Part shown: positions 35,036-44,260 of the stretch, piece after piece | Layout: every line of letters starts with the position of its first letter | How positions within the stretch are numbered: position 1 is the first letter of the stretch | Assembly: GCF_012844225.1 (NCBI RefSeq) | Contig: NZ_JABAGQ010000017.1 | Location: forward strand, 1 to 64,000 | Length of the DNA stretch: 64,000 nt | Reading direction: 5' to 3' | Source: Rhodococcus sp. 105337 | GTDB taxonomy: Bacteria > Actinomycetota > Actinomycetes > Mycobacteriales > Mycobacteriaceae | Program-made: the position numbers and the translations under genes | Notes under the pieces: generated by a model | What the model was told of the DNA's origin: nothing | Seen by the model: the letters and a program-made list of their open reading frames with translations, nothing else | Database searches by the model: none

Positions 35036-36696
35036 ACGGTCACATCGCGTCTCCGGATCTTCCCGGTCGCGTTTCGGGGGAGTGCGTCGCCGGTGATCCG
35101 CCAGTGTGCGGGCACCTTGTAGTACGAGAGCCGTTCCGCGCAGAAGTCGCGCAGGTCCTGTTCACTGACGTCGGAGCCCGGACGGAGCACGACCACTGCC
35201 GCCACCTCCTGCCCCAGATCCTCGTGATCGACGCCGACCACCGCGCATTCCTGGACTGCGGGATGCTCGTCGAGCACCTGCTCGATCTCGGTGGGGTACA
35301 CGTTCTCCCCGCCGCGAAGGATCAGATCCGAGCGTCGGCCGGTCAGCCTCAGTCGTCCCTGCTCGAGTACACCGAAGTCTCCGGTGCGCAACCAGCCGCC
35401 CTGCGTGATCGCCGCGGCGGTCGCCGCCTCGTCCTCCCAGTACCCCAGCATCACGAACGGGCTGCGAACGCAGACTTCGCCTTCGACGCCCTCGGGCACC
35501 ACGTCACCGAGAGGATCGCGGATTTCCATCGCGACGGTGAGGATCGGTCGTCCGAGGGTCCCGGGGAACGCCTCGAGCTCACCCGCGGTGGCTACGGCGA
35601 CCGCGGTGCTGCACTCGGTGAGGCCGTAGCTGTCCACCAGAGCCTGGTCCGCAAACGGGAACTTCTCGCGCAGCCGCTTCTTGAACGCCGGCGACGAGGG
35701 CGCGGAGGCCAGTGCGAACGCAGACAGCGACGACAGGTCGTAACGGTCGGTGTCCTTGTGCTCGAGCATGCGTGCGGCCATGGTCGGCACCGCACCCCAG
35801 TTGGTGACCTTCTCGCGCTCGATCAACCCGAAGACCTGATCGACGTCGAAGCGGCCCTCGGTCATCACGACGGCACTGCCCGTGGCCAGCCTGGGCACCG
35901 CGAGGTTGTGGAGGCTCGCGATGTGGAACAACGGCGAGGTCAGGAGATACCGGTTGTCGCTGGGCACGGAGTCGTCGTAGGTCCGGCCGTACATGTGCGC
36001 GACCATCGCGTCCGAGTAGCGGTGGTAGTCCACCACGGCCAGCAGGTTGCGCTGAGAATGCAGAGCTCCCTTGGGGCGTCCGCTCGTCCCGCTCGTGAAC
36101 AGGATGACGGCGGGGTCGTCCTCGTCGACGTCGGACGTGGGAAGTTCTGCTCCGGTCCGCTCGGCGACCAGCCGTGGCAGGTCGTCTTCCACGGTGAGGA
36201 CCGTGAACCCCGACAGGCCCGTCTGGGCGAGCACGTCGGCACGCTTGGCGTCCGTCACGACGACCTTCGGCCGCACGAGGTCGACACCGTAGGCGAGTTC
36301 GGACGCCGTCCACCAGGAGTTGAGGCCGACGGCGACGGCACCCAGGCATTGCGACGCCCAGAAGGCGACGATCCACTCGGGGGAGTTGGCGCCGAGGAGC
36401 GCGACCCGGTCGCCTTTGCCGACGCCGTACTCGTCGCGCATCGCGGTGGCCACCGCCGCCACAGCGTCGGCGTGCTCGGCGAACGACATCCGTCGATCGA
36501 GCGTGATCAGGTAGTCCCGGTCACCCCACGCCCTCGACGCGGCGACGAGATCGCCGACCTTCCGGTCCCGATTCCGGATCACCGGCATCCGGTTTCCGCG
36601 CACGTTCTCTTCGACGACCTCGAATCGTCCACCGGGCCCGGTGAGTTTCGAAGTGACTTGAATCAGCATCTGTTGGAGATCTGCGGGTGCTGTCAT
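35032..36696 (-). CDS. AMP-dependent acyl-CoA synthetase
   Basis: A 554-residue ANL ligase from ATG36696 (GGAAAGG upstream). Motifs: [19 protein letters not shown] (P-loop), [47 protein letters not shown] and C-terminal [12 protein letters not shown], with the catalytic Lys. An N-terminal stretch before the domain ([21 protein letters not shown]) is typical of mycobacterial FadD-like proteins with 'ENVRG' segments. It is divergent from the branched-chain-type ABC importer (266 nt apart), suggesting that the importer brings in the acid this enzyme activates. Confidence 0.88.
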   Translation of the reverse strand: MTAPADLQQMLIQVTSKLTGPGGRFEVVEENVRGNRMPVIRNRDRKVGDLVAASRAWGDRDYLITLDRRMSFAEHADAVAAVATAMRDEYGVGKGDRVALLGANSPEWIVAFWASQCLGAVAVGLNSWWTASELAYGVDLVRPKVVVTDAKRADVLAQTGLSGFTVLTVEDDLPRLVAERTGAELPTSDVDEDDPAVILFTSGTSGRPKGALHSQRNLLAVVDYHRYSDAMVAHMYGRTYDDSVPSDNRYLLTSPLFHIASLHNLAVPRLATGSAVVMTEGRFDVDQVFGLIEREKVTNWGAVPTMAARMLEHKDTDRYDLSSLSAFALASAPSSPAFKKRLREKFPFADQALVDSYGLTECSTAVAVATAGELEAFPGTLGRPILTVAMEIRDPLGDVVPEGVEGEVCVRSPFVMLGYWEDEAATAAAITQGGWLRTGDFGVLEQGRLRLTGRRSDLILRGGENVYPTEIEQVLDEHPAVQECAVVGVDHEDLGQEVAAVVVLRPGSDVSEQDLRDFCAERLSYYKVPAHWRITGDALPRNATGKIRRRDVTV

Positions 36697-36962
36697 GGAC
36701 GAGCCTTTCCGGTTGCCGACGACTACTCGTGTCACGTGACGCACAAGATGCCACGCCGCCCACCTTCCCGGAAGTGAGCCGTACCACTGAGTGGATGGAC
36801 CTGTGGTGACGGTCACTATCAGGTCTCACTCACCGGGAGTGCCCGAGGTCGGGCACGATGCGCTGGCTACCTTCGCGTCACCCGACACGCCGATGTGATG
36901 CTTCGGCCCTCGCCGTCCACTGTATTCGAGCGGGGCTCGGTCGAGACCAAGGAGACCTCGCA
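36697..36962. promoter_or_regulatory. Divergent control region between acyl-CoA synthetase and ABC importer
   Basis: 266 nt with several symmetric elements: GTCACGTGAC, a perfect 10-bp palindrome at 36731-36740; GTGAC-G-GTCAC at 36806-36816; and GTGCCCG-AGGT-CGGGCAC at 36839-36856. The shared GTGAC/GTCAC half-site suggests one regulator binding at two places ~75 bp apart. No regulator gene is adjacent. Confidence 0.45.
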
Positions 36963-38381
36963 GTGAAACGCAGTTCTACTACGAAACTGGTGGCGGCCTT
37001 GGCGGCCGCGATGGTGGTGACGTCCGCCTGTGCCTCCGACCGGGAAGGCGAGGCAGTCGTGTCCGCCGGATCGCCTACTGTCGCCGGCCAGTCGGCCGCG
37101 GCATCGGAGGCGACCTTCGGAACTCTCGAATCGCCCTGTGGTGCAGGTGATGCCGGCGGGTCCACCGACCAGGGTGTGAGCGATACCGAAATCCGTATCG
37201 GTTACGGAGACGACCGTGGGTTCGCGAAGAGCCCCGGCCTGAACAAGGAGATGGGCGACGCCGTCGCCGCCATGATCGACTGGTGCAACGAGCAGGGCGG
37301 CATCAACGGCCGCCGGATCGTGGGCACCCATTTCGATGCCGCGATGACGCAGGCCAACGCTGTCATGCAGAACGCATGCGCCTCCGAGTTCATGCTGGTG
37401 GGCCACGGGTTCGCGATGGATCAGACCTCGGAACAGACCCGGGTCGCCTGCAACCTCGCGGCCGTCCCGGCATTCACCGTCTCGCCCGACGCGGCGAACG
37501 GGCCGATGACCTATCAGGGTGTTCCGTTCCCCGTCGACTACGCGAACGGGTCGCAGTGGTTCCAGATCGCGGAGATGTACCCCGAACTCGTCGGTGAATT
37601 CGATGTCATCGACAGCACGATGCCCACGATCATCACCGCGAACACCAAGGCTCGCTCGATCGCCGCAGCGGCCGGATTCACGCTGAAGAACTGCGGTGTC
37701 ACCCTCAACTACGACGGCGAATCGAGCTACGTCCCGTTCGCCGAGAAGATCAAGCAGTGCGGTGCCAAGGGCTTGTGGACCTCACGTTCGCCGGTGCCCG
37801 CCGAGTTCAACTTCGTCAAGGCGCTCGACCAGGTCGGCATCGATCCGATCCTCCTCGGCGAGGCCACCTGGTACGCCAATGCCGTTCCCACCTGGAACGG
37901 TGAGACCGGACTGCTCGACAACATGCATGCCGGCATGACGTTCCAGATGCTCGAGAACACGGACGCCGTCCCGGCGGTGAAGAAGTACACCGAACTCGTC
38001 GCCGAAGCCGGCGGCAAGACCGCACTCCTCGGTATGCAGGCCACCTCGTCGTTCCTGCTGTGGGCGACGGCCGCGAAGGAATGCGGATCGGACCTGACCC
38101 GCCAGTGCATGGTCGACCAACTCTCGCAGATCCACGAGTGGGACGGCGGCGGGCTGCACGCCGTCACCGATCCGGGCAACAACATGCCCGCCACGTGCGG
38201 TCTCGTCGTGTCCCTGAAGGGCGCTGAGTACTCACAGGCGTTCCCCGCGGAAGCCGCCGAATTCAAATGTGACGACCGGTATCTCGTCGCCACCGACGCG
38301 AAGACATGGGGCACCGACCTGGGCCCGGACCGCATCTCCACGAAATACCTGAACCCGAACGTCATCAGGCCGACCGCCTGA
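36963..38381 (+). CDS. ABC transporter substrate-binding lipoprotein (LivK-like)
   Basis: A 472-residue lipoprotein from GTG36963 with AAGGAG upstream. The signal sequence ends in the lipobox TSAC (cysteine at residue ~22), so it is membrane-anchored outside. The mature domain starts TEIRIGYGDDRGFAKSP, with the type-I periplasmic-binding fold (INGRRIVGTHFDA). At 472 residues it is long compared with LivK (~370) and has several cysteines. It begins a five-gene importer operon. The ligand could be an amino acid but, given the divergent acyl-CoA synthetase, an organic acid is as likely. Confidence 0.85.
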   Translation: MKRSSTTKLVAALAAAMVVTSACASDREGEAVVSAGSPTVAGQSAAASEATFGTLESPCGAGDAGGSTDQGVSDTEIRIGYGDDRGFAKSPGLNKEMGDAVAAMIDWCNEQGGINGRRIVGTHFDAAMTQANAVMQNACASEFMLVGHGFAMDQTSEQTRVACNLAAVPAFTVSPDAANGPMTYQGVPFPVDYANGSQWFQIAEMYPELVGEFDVIDSTMPTIITANTKARSIAAAAGFTLKNCGVTLNYDGESSYVPFAEKIKQCGAKGLWTSRSPVPAEFNFVKALDQVGIDPILLGEATWYANAVPTWNGETGLLDNMHAGMTFQMLENTDAVPAVKKYTELVAEAGGKTALLGMQATSSFLLWATAAKECGSDLTRQCMVDQLSQIHEWDGGGLHAVTDPGNNMPATCGLVVSLKGAEYSQAFPAEAAEFKCDDRYLVATDAKTWGTDLGPDRISTKYLNPNVIRPTA

Positions 38382-38445
38382 TCCGTTCGACCGGTGCCGG
38401 CGGCGTGATTCGCGACCGCCGGTACCCTCGAGCAGAGGTACTTGC

Positions 38446-40716
38446 ATGGATACCTTCCTGACCTTCACGATCGTGGGGTTGGTGCTCGGATCGGTGTACG
38501 CCATCGCCGCGTCGGGCCTCGTTCTCACCTACAACACGTCGGGCATCTTCAACTTCGCACACGGTGCGCAGGCCATGCTCGGGGCGTTCGCATACTGGCA
38601 ATTCCGCTACGGCTGGGGACTGCCCACCCCGGTGGCGCTGCTTCTCGTGCTCGGAGTCCTCGGACCATTGATGGGGCTGGCGCTCTACGTCCTCATCATG
38701 CGCGGCATGCGCAACACGGCAGAGGTCACCAAGATCGTCGTCACGGTCTCGATTCTGCTCGGCATGCTGTCGGTGTCACATTGGTTCTGGCATCCCGAGC
38801 AAGCCCGGACGATGACGATGTTCTTCGGCGACCAAGCCAAGATCGACATCTTCGGGGTGGGAATCCGATACCACGAACTGATCTGCATCGCGGTCGCTGT
38901 CCTCATCGCGATCGGGTTGCGGGTCATGTTCACCCGCACCCGCTCCGGTGTGGCCATGCGCGGCGTGGTCGACGATCCGGATCTGTTGCGGCTCAACGGA
39001 CACGACCCGGACCGGCTCGCCGCACTGTCGTGGATGCTGGGCTCGACGCTCGCCGTGCTCGCCGGCATCCTGGTGACCCCGATCAACGGCGGCACCCTCG
39101 AGGCGAACATGCTGACGCTGCTGGTGATCGATGCGTTCGCCGCCGCGATGTTCGGCCGGTTGCGGAGTATTCCGCGGACCTTCGCCGGTGCTCTGTTCCT
39201 CGGCCTGGCCGCGACCTACGTGCTCGCGTACTTCCCGACGGCGTGGACGTGGACGTCGAACCTGCGGGTGTCCCTGCCCATGATCGCGCTGTTCGTCGTG
39301 CTCATCGTGCTGCCGCAGGACCGTCTGCGCGGAGCGGTCACCCGAACCAGGGAGCGCTACCACGTGCCGTCGGTCCGCAAGGCTGTCGCGTGGGCGGTGG
39401 CTCTGGTGGTGATCGTCTACGCGATCCGGCTTCTGATGGTCACGTCGGCGATCACCACGCTCACGATCGGCATGACCTTCGCGATCATCGCGCTGTCGCT
39501 GACCCTGCTGACGGGCTACGCAGGCGAGATGAACCTGGCACCGGTGTCCTTCGGCGCGATCGCCACCATCGTCGCCTTCCACTTCGGGATTTCCGGCAGC
39601 GGGCTCGCCGCCCATCTGAACCTGTGGGGCATCGCCCTCGGTGTCGCGGCGACGGCGGTGGTCGGCGGCCTCATCGCCCTGCCGGCCCTGCGGCTCCGGG
39701 GACTCTATCTGGCATTGGCCACCATGGCGTTCGGGGTGTTCCTGTCCAACATGGTGCTGCGCGACACCACCGTGCACGAGCTGTTCGGTATCAAGTTCTC
39801 CATCTTCACGGACGGGAACATCGCTATTCCGCCGCTGAAGGTGGGGCCGCTCGACCTGCGCGACGACACCACCTTCCTGATGACGGTCACGGTGATCTTC
39901 GCGGTGCTCGGCGTCGGCGTCATCGCTCTGCGCAACAGCGGTTACGGTCGTCGGCTCGCCGCGATGAAGGACAGTCCCGCCGCGTCGGCGATGCTCGGCC
40001 AGAGTCTCGTGCGGCTCAAGCTCGGTGTGTTCACACTCTCGGCCGGTATCGCCGGCCTCGGCGGCCTGTTCATGGCGAGCGCGATGGGATCGGTGTCCAA
40101 CGAGAGCTTCTCGATCATGGTGAGTCTGTCGTTGCTGATGCTCACCGTGGTGGCCGGTATCGGTTACGTGTCGGGCGCATTGTTCGGCGGTCTGATGTCC
40201 GGCGTCGGTTTCGCGGTCATCATGACCTCGTTCTCGAACCTCGCGTCCGCACAGCCCGACCTTGCAGGCATGTGGACGTTCCTCGGGCACGTCGCGGCGG
40301 TGAGCCCGGCACTGATCGGCATCGGCGTGGCGGCCAACCCCAGTGGCAGCGTCCACCAGGTCGTCGAGGGCTACCGTCACCTCGCGAACGCGAAGCCTGT
40401 TCTGGTGGGTGGCGCCGCGGTGGTGCTGGTGTCGTACCTGCTCGCCCTTGTGGGAGTGCTCGACAACTGGTGGTTCGCGTCGATCACGATTGCGACGGTG
40501 TTCATGCTCCCGGTGATGGGGCAGTGGTTGATGCCCGAAGCGGTGCTCGGCGAAGAAGAAGCCGCGCGACGCCGCCCGCTGATCCCGGAACGTATCGGGC
40601 TCGACGAGCCGTACAGCGCCGAGGCACGTGACGAGATCGATCGTGAACTCGGGATCTCGGATTACCTGTCGACCCCGCCTGTCCGGGCGGACAAGGAGCT
40701 GGTCACCAATGGCTGA
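38446..40716 (+). CDS. Fused LivH-LivM branched-chain-type ABC permease
   Basis: A 756-residue protein. Residues ~1-290 are a complete LivH-like half (IVGLVLGSVYAIAASGLVLTYNTSGIFNFAHGAQAMLGAF), residues ~320-620 a LivM-like half (IIALSLTLLTGYAGEMNLAPVSFGAIATIV, then GNIAIPPLKVG and GYGRRLAAMKDSPAASAMLGQS, a cytoplasmic loop contacting the ATPase). There follow two extra helices (VLVGGAAVVLVSYLLALVGVL and an ITIATVFMLPVMG segment) and a charged tail. Normally the two halves are separate genes. The ATPase gene starts inside its 3' end (8-nt overlap). Confidence 0.88.
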   Translation: MDTFLTFTIVGLVLGSVYAIAASGLVLTYNTSGIFNFAHGAQAMLGAFAYWQFRYGWGLPTPVALLLVLGVLGPLMGLALYVLIMRGMRNTAEVTKIVVTVSILLGMLSVSHWFWHPEQARTMTMFFGDQAKIDIFGVGIRYHELICIAVAVLIAIGLRVMFTRTRSGVAMRGVVDDPDLLRLNGHDPDRLAALSWMLGSTLAVLAGILVTPINGGTLEANMLTLLVIDAFAAAMFGRLRSIPRTFAGALFLGLAATYVLAYFPTAWTWTSNLRVSLPMIALFVVLIVLPQDRLRGAVTRTRERYHVPSVRKAVAWAVALVVIVYAIRLLMVTSAITTLTIGMTFAIIALSLTLLTGYAGEMNLAPVSFGAIATIVAFHFGISGSGLAAHLNLWGIALGVAATAVVGGLIALPALRLRGLYLALATMAFGVFLSNMVLRDTTVHELFGIKFSIFTDGNIAIPPLKVGPLDLRDDTTFLMTVTVIFAVLGVGVIALRNSGYGRRLAAMKDSPAASAMLGQSLVRLKLGVFTLSAGIAGLGGLFMASAMGSVSNESFSIMVSLSLLMLTVVAGIGYVSGALFGGLMSGVGFAVIMTSFSNLASAQPDLAGMWTFLGHVAAVSPALIGIGVAANPSGSVHQVVEGYRHLANAKPVLVGGAAVVLVSYLLALVGVLDNWWFASITIATVFMLPVMGQWLMPEAVLGEEEAARRRPLIPERIGLDEPYSAEARDEIDRELGISDYLSTPPVRADKELVTNG

Positions 40717-41452
40717 CACGCCGATTCTCGAAACCCGCGGTATCACTGTGCGTTTCGGCGGCCACGTCGCGGTCAAGGACGTGAGCATTCAAGTGGGACG
40801 TGGGACCGTCACCGGTCTGATCGGACCCAACGGTGCCGGCAAGACCACCCTGTTCAACACGATCACCGGATTGCAGAAACCCTCTGCGGGCAAGGTGTTC
40901 GTCGACGGCCGGGACGTGACGACGTTGCCGCCGTTCAAGCGGGCCCGGATGGGACTGGCACGCACCTTCCAGCGTCTCGAGTTGTTCGTGTCGCTGTCGG
41001 TGCGGGACAACCTCCGGGTGGCCGGCGACATCCACAATGCGAACTCGCGCAATCGCGTCGACGTCGAAGCGGAAACCGATCGGCTACTCGAGCTGACGGG
41101 CCTCGGCGACATCGCCGACCGGGACGTGTCCGACATCCCCACCGGGCGGGCGCGTGTGGTCGAGGTGGCGCGGGCACTGATGACCGATCCGCAGATTCTG
41201 CTGCTCGACGAACCGGCGTCCGGTCAGACGGAGCAGGAAACCGAGGAGTTCGCCGCGTTGCTCACCGGTCTGGCCGACGACGGGCTCGCGATCTGCTTGG
41301 TAGAACACGACATTCCGCTGGTGATGAAGATCTGCTCCACGATCCATGTGCTCGACTACGGTGCGGTGCTCGCGAGCGGGATCCCCGACGAGATCAAGAA
41401 CGATCCCACCGTGATCAACGCCTACATCGGAACCGAGAAGGAGGCGATATGA
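40709..41452 (+). CDS. Branched-chain-type ABC ATP-binding protein (LivG-like)
   Basis: A 247-residue ATPase from ATG40709. Walker A GPNGAGKTT, Q-loop ARTFQRLELF, and Walker B LLLDEPASG are clear, and the H-loop is LVEHDIPLV. The ABC signature is degenerate (IPTGRARVVEVARAL instead of LSGGQ), which is seen in parts of the LivG family, and the residue after the D-loop is Gln-Thr. It powers import together with the LivF-like partner whose gene overlaps by ATGA. Confidence 0.9.
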   Translation: MADTPILETRGITVRFGGHVAVKDVSIQVGRGTVTGLIGPNGAGKTTLFNTITGLQKPSAGKVFVDGRDVTTLPPFKRARMGLARTFQRLELFVSLSVRDNLRVAGDIHNANSRNRVDVEAETDRLLELTGLGDIADRDVSDIPTGRARVVEVARALMTDPQILLLDEPASGQTEQETEEFAALLTGLADDGLAICLVEHDIPLVMKICSTIHVLDYGAVLASGIPDEIKNDPTVINAYIGTEKEAI

Positions 41453-42153
41453 GTCCCGAACCCTTGCTCGAACTGATCGGTGTACGTGCGGGATACGGTT
41501 CCATCGAGGTCCTGCACGGTGTGGACCTCGCCCTCGCACCGGGAGCGGTCGTCGCGCTGCTCGGACCCAACGGTGGCGGCAAGACGACGACGCTGAAGGT
41601 GTGCTCCGGCATCCACCCGGTGTCGTCCGGTGAGTTCCGGCTCGGCGGACATGTCGTGAACGGGGCATCGGCAGCCGAGTTGGCCCGCCTGGGGGTCTGC
41701 TCGATTCCGGAGGGGCGAGGGGTCTTCCCCAACCTGACGGTGCGAGAGAACCTGTGGATCGCCACCGGCACGGGTGTCACGCTCGCCGAACTCGAGGACG
41801 TGGCCTACGCACGGTTCCCCATTCTCGGTGAACGCCGGACTCAGCTGGCGGGATCGATGTCGGGCGGAGAACAGCAGATGCTTGCGTTGTCGCGGGCGCT
41901 CGGGACGAATCCCACGGTGTTGCTGCTCGACGAACTGTCCATGGGCCTAGCACCCCGGATCGTCTCGCAGATCTACGACATCGTGGGGGAGCTTGCGGCG
42001 GAAGGGGTCTCGATTCTCGTTGCGGAACAGTTCGCTCGGGCCGTCCTGCCCATCGCCACCAGCGCCGCGCTGATGCTGCAGGGACGCGTGGTGCGCGCGG
42101 GCGATCCGGCGGAGATCGAAGAAGAACTGTCTACCAGCTACCTAGGAGGATGA
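41449..42153 (+). CDS. Branched-chain-type ABC ATP-binding protein (LivF-like)
   Basis: A 234-residue ATPase starting within the LivG-like stop (ATGA at 41449). Walker A GPNGGGKTTT, Q-loop CSIPEGRGVFPNLT, signature MSGGEQQMLAL and Walker B LLLDELSMGLAP are all intact; the H-loop position is occupied by Gln in LVAEQFA, as usual for LivF. Together with the degenerate-signature partner it forms an asymmetric heterodimer. Confidence 0.92.
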   Translation: MSPEPLLELIGVRAGYGSIEVLHGVDLALAPGAVVALLGPNGGGKTTTLKVCSGIHPVSSGEFRLGGHVVNGASAAELARLGVCSIPEGRGVFPNLTVRENLWIATGTGVTLAELEDVAYARFPILGERRTQLAGSMSGGEQQMLALSRALGTNPTVLLLDELSMGLAPRIVSQIYDIVGELAAEGVSILVAEQFARAVLPIATSAALMLQGRVVRAGDPAEIEEELSTSYLGG

Positions 42154-42155
42154 CG

Positions 42156-42518
42156 ATGACCACTGCGGTCGACGAACGACGTGAGCAATTCAAGCAGGAT
42201 GTGGCTGCCCTGGGGCTGGGCACCACGAGCAACGGATCCGGCGGGAAGGGCCGGATTGCCGGCATTGTGCTGATGATCATCGGGGTGGCAGCCGCATTCG
42301 TCGTCTACATCGCGTCGCTGACGCTGTCGGACCTGCGAGACATCGCCTCGTATCAGCTGCTGAGCATGGGATTCATCGCGCTCACGCTGGTCGGCGCGGC
42401 CGTCTACGTGGCGTCGGTGGTTGCAAAGGTTCTGAGGTTGTGGCTCGTGCGTCAGCTCCTGGAGGGCAACGCGCAGACCGAGCGAATCGTCGAGGCCATG
42501 TCGCGCGACAAGATCTGA
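42156..42518 (+). CDS. Small two-helix membrane protein at the end of the importer operon
   Basis: A 120-residue protein. ATG42156 is preferred over the overlapping ATG42150 because AGGAGG (42144-42149) gives it a 6-nt spacing. It has two hydrophobic segments (IAGIVLMIIGVAAAFVVYIA, about 33-53, and LLSMGFIALTLVGAAVYVASVVA, about 68-90) and a charged C-terminal helix. I do not recognise a family. As fifth gene of the importer operon it may be an accessory subunit. A strong hairpin follows. Confidence 0.7.
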   Translation: MTTAVDERREQFKQDVAALGLGTTSNGSGGKGRIAGIVLMIIGVAAAFVVYIASLTLSDLRDIASYQLLSMGFIALTLVGAAVYVASVVAKVLRLWLVRQLLEGNAQTERIVEAMSRDKI

Positions 42519-42549
42519 CGCGGTGAGCCGGGCACACCCGGCGCCCGAA

Positions 42550-42591
42550 ACGGCAGGCCCGGCCTCGGTTCGTCGAGGCCGGGCCTGCCGT
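42550..42591. terminator. Perfect 18-bp-arm hairpin between importer operon and metY
   Basis: Arms 42550-42567 and 42574-42591 are exact reverse complements (ACGGCAGGCCCGGCCTCG and partner) around GTTCGT. It lies between the convergent importer operon and the sulfhydrylase gene and can terminate both. Confidence 0.8.
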
Positions 42592-42609
42592 GGGTTCGAG
42601 CGGAGGGTG

Positions 42610-43923
42610 TCAGGAACCCGCTGCCTCGAGGCCGGTGGTGATGTCGGCGAGGATGTCGTCGATGTTCTCGATGCCGACGGCCAGGCGGACCAGGCCGGGG
42701 GTGACGCCCGCTGCCAGCTGCTCTTCAGCGGTGAGCTGCGAGTGGGTGGTGGATGCCGGATGGATCACCAGCGAACGGACGTCGCCGATGTTGGCGACGT
42801 GGCTGTGCAAGGTCAGCGCGTTGACGAACTTCTTACCGGCGTCGATACCGCCCGCGAGTTCGAACACCACGATGGCGCCGGGCCCCTTCGGCGTGAGCTG
42901 CTCGGCCCGATCGTGCCAGGGCGAGGACTCCAGGCCCGCATATGCCACCGAGGTGACCTCGGGCCGGGCTTCGAGGAACTCGGCGACCTTCTGCGCGTTG
43001 GCGACGTGGCGTTCCATCCGCAGGCTCAGGGTTTCGATGCCCTGCGAGATGAGGAACGCGTTGAAGGGCGAGACCGCCGAGCCGAGGTCGCGCAGCAACT
43101 GCACGCGTGCCTTGAGGGCGTACGCGGGAGCGCCGAGATCGGCGAAGACCACACCGTGGTAGCTGGGGTCGGGCGTGGTGAAACCGGGGTGCCGGCCCTG
43201 CGTCCAGTCGAAGGTGCCGCCGTCGACGATGACGCCGGCGATTGCCGTGCCGTGACCGCCGAGGTACTTGGTCGCCGAGTGCACGACGATGTCGGCGCCG
43301 TGCTCGAGGGGACGCAGCAGGTACGGGGTCGCGACCGTGTTGTCCACGATCAGAGGCAGGCCGTTGTCGTGGGCGACGCCCGAGATGCCGGAGATATCGA
43401 GGATGTGGTTCTTCGGGTTGGCGATGGTTTCGCCGTAGAACGCCCGCGTGGTGGGACGCACGGCGTCGCGCCACTGGTCGAGATCGTCAGGATCCTCGAC
43501 GAACGAGACCTCGATCCCGAGCTTGGGCAACGTGTAGTGGAAGAGGTTGTAGGTGCCGCCGTACAGGTACGGGCTCGAGACGATGTGGTCACCGGAGCCG
43601 GCGAGGTTGAGAATCGCGAACGTCTCGGCAGCCTGCCCGGAGGACAGGAGCAGCGCGGCGACGCCACCTTCCAGCGAGGCGATGCGCTGCTCGACCGCGT
43701 CCTGGGTCGGGTTCATGATGCGCGTGTAGATGTTGCCCGGCTCGGCGAGACCGAAGAGCGCTGCCGCGTGATCGGTGTTGTCGAAGGTGTAGCTGGTGGT
43801 CTGGTAGATCGGCAGCGCACGGGCCTTGGTGTCGCCCCCGGCAGGCTGACCGACGTGGATCTGTTTGGTCTCGAAGCTCCACGACGCGCTGGGATCGACT
43901 GCTTCGGGGGTGTTGTCACTCAT
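42610..43923 (-). CDS. metY: O-acetylhomoserine sulfhydrylase (MetY type)
   Basis: A 437-residue PLP enzyme from ATG43923. It forms homocysteine from O-acetylhomoserine and sulfide. The PLP lysine is in HSATKYLGGHGT; the cofactor loop SSGQAAETFAIL, YGGTYNLF and VDNTVATPYLLRP are conserved in the Cys/Met metabolism family. Length and the N-terminal FETKQIHVGQ suit MetY rather than MetB. In mycobacteria the counterpart is next to metA, which is not seen here. The 5' region holds a candidate cysteine-codon leader overlapping the start. Confidence 0.93.
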   Translation of the reverse strand: MSDNTPEAVDPSASWSFETKQIHVGQPAGGDTKARALPIYQTTSYTFDNTDHAAALFGLAEPGNIYTRIMNPTQDAVEQRIASLEGGVAALLLSSGQAAETFAILNLAGSGDHIVSSPYLYGGTYNLFHYTLPKLGIEVSFVEDPDDLDQWRDAVRPTTRAFYGETIANPKNHILDISGISGVAHDNGLPLIVDNTVATPYLLRPLEHGADIVVHSATKYLGGHGTAIAGVIVDGGTFDWTQGRHPGFTTPDPSYHGVVFADLGAPAYALKARVQLLRDLGSAVSPFNAFLISQGIETLSLRMERHVANAQKVAEFLEARPEVTSVAYAGLESSPWHDRAEQLTPKGPGAIVVFELAGGIDAGKKFVNALTLHSHVANIGDVRSLVIHPASTTHSQLTAEEQLAAGVTPGLVRLAVGIENIDDILADITTGLEAAGS

Positions 43924-44078
43924 GGGTCTACTGCTCCGGATTCGGTGAGGTGAACGGGTCGTCGTGACGCTGACCTTGCGGCTCCGCGCGCGACGCCGTC
44001 GAATGCGGTCCGCGGGGGCCGGGGTGGGTGCGGGCGGTCAGCCGGCCGGGCACCCGCACATACACAGGCGACAGGCAT
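43920..44078 (-). CDS. Candidate leader peptide with early Cys codons upstream of metY
   Basis: On the minus strand ATG44078 opens 52 codons beginning MPVACVCAGARPADRP and ending in a TGA that overlaps the metY ATG (ATGA). Two Cys codons stand at positions 5 and 7. Cysteine-codon leader ORFs acting as attenuators before sulfur genes are known in mycobacteria. No clear ribosome site is present, so it may be leaderless. A second in-phase frame starting at 44164 (78 codons, ending 43928) also covers this stretch, so translation is unproven. Confidence 0.35.
   Translation of the reverse strand: MPVACVCAGARPADRPHPPRPPRTAFDGVARGAARSASRRPVHLTESGAVDP
44028..44059 (-). promoter_or_regulatory. Hairpin over the Cys-codon region of the metY leader
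   Basis: GTGCGGG (44028-44034) pairs with CCCGCAC (44053-44059), and an alternative register GGGTGC/GCACCC (44026-44031 with 44050-44055) competes. The stem covers the Cys codons of the candidate leader, the arrangement expected for ribosome-dependent attenuation. Confidence 0.35.
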
Positions 44079-44260
44079 GACGGTGCGGTCGCTGTGCCGA
44101 CCGCTCGTACGTCTTGCTCACGGCTTCGACAATAACGGCTGGCGACGATTCCGACCAGGCCCATAGGAAACCGGGGGCAGGTCAGGGGGTCTGGCCGGTG
44201 AACGCTACCTACAGCCTGTGTGTTGCCCTTTCGGAGCCGTGTGTGATCCTGCTAACGTGC
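44079..44260. other. Intergenic stretch between metY leader and IclR gene
   Basis: Part of the 398-nt divergent gap between metY and the IclR gene. It must contain the metY promoter and probably that of the IclR gene. I see no riboswitch-like core that I can identify with confidence, no RNA gene and no convincing -10/-35 pair. Confidence 0.4.

Noticed and set aside
38776-40788. 670-codon minus-strand frame opposite the LivH-LivM permease
   Set aside because: Composition is Arg/His/Asp/Gly-rich without domains, while the plus strand encodes a complete, motif-bearing permease.
43928-44164. 78-codon frame upstream of metY starting at 44164
   Set aside because: Not listed as a gene: it has no ribosome site or family pattern. 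Mentioned only as a competitor of the Cys-codon leader frame.
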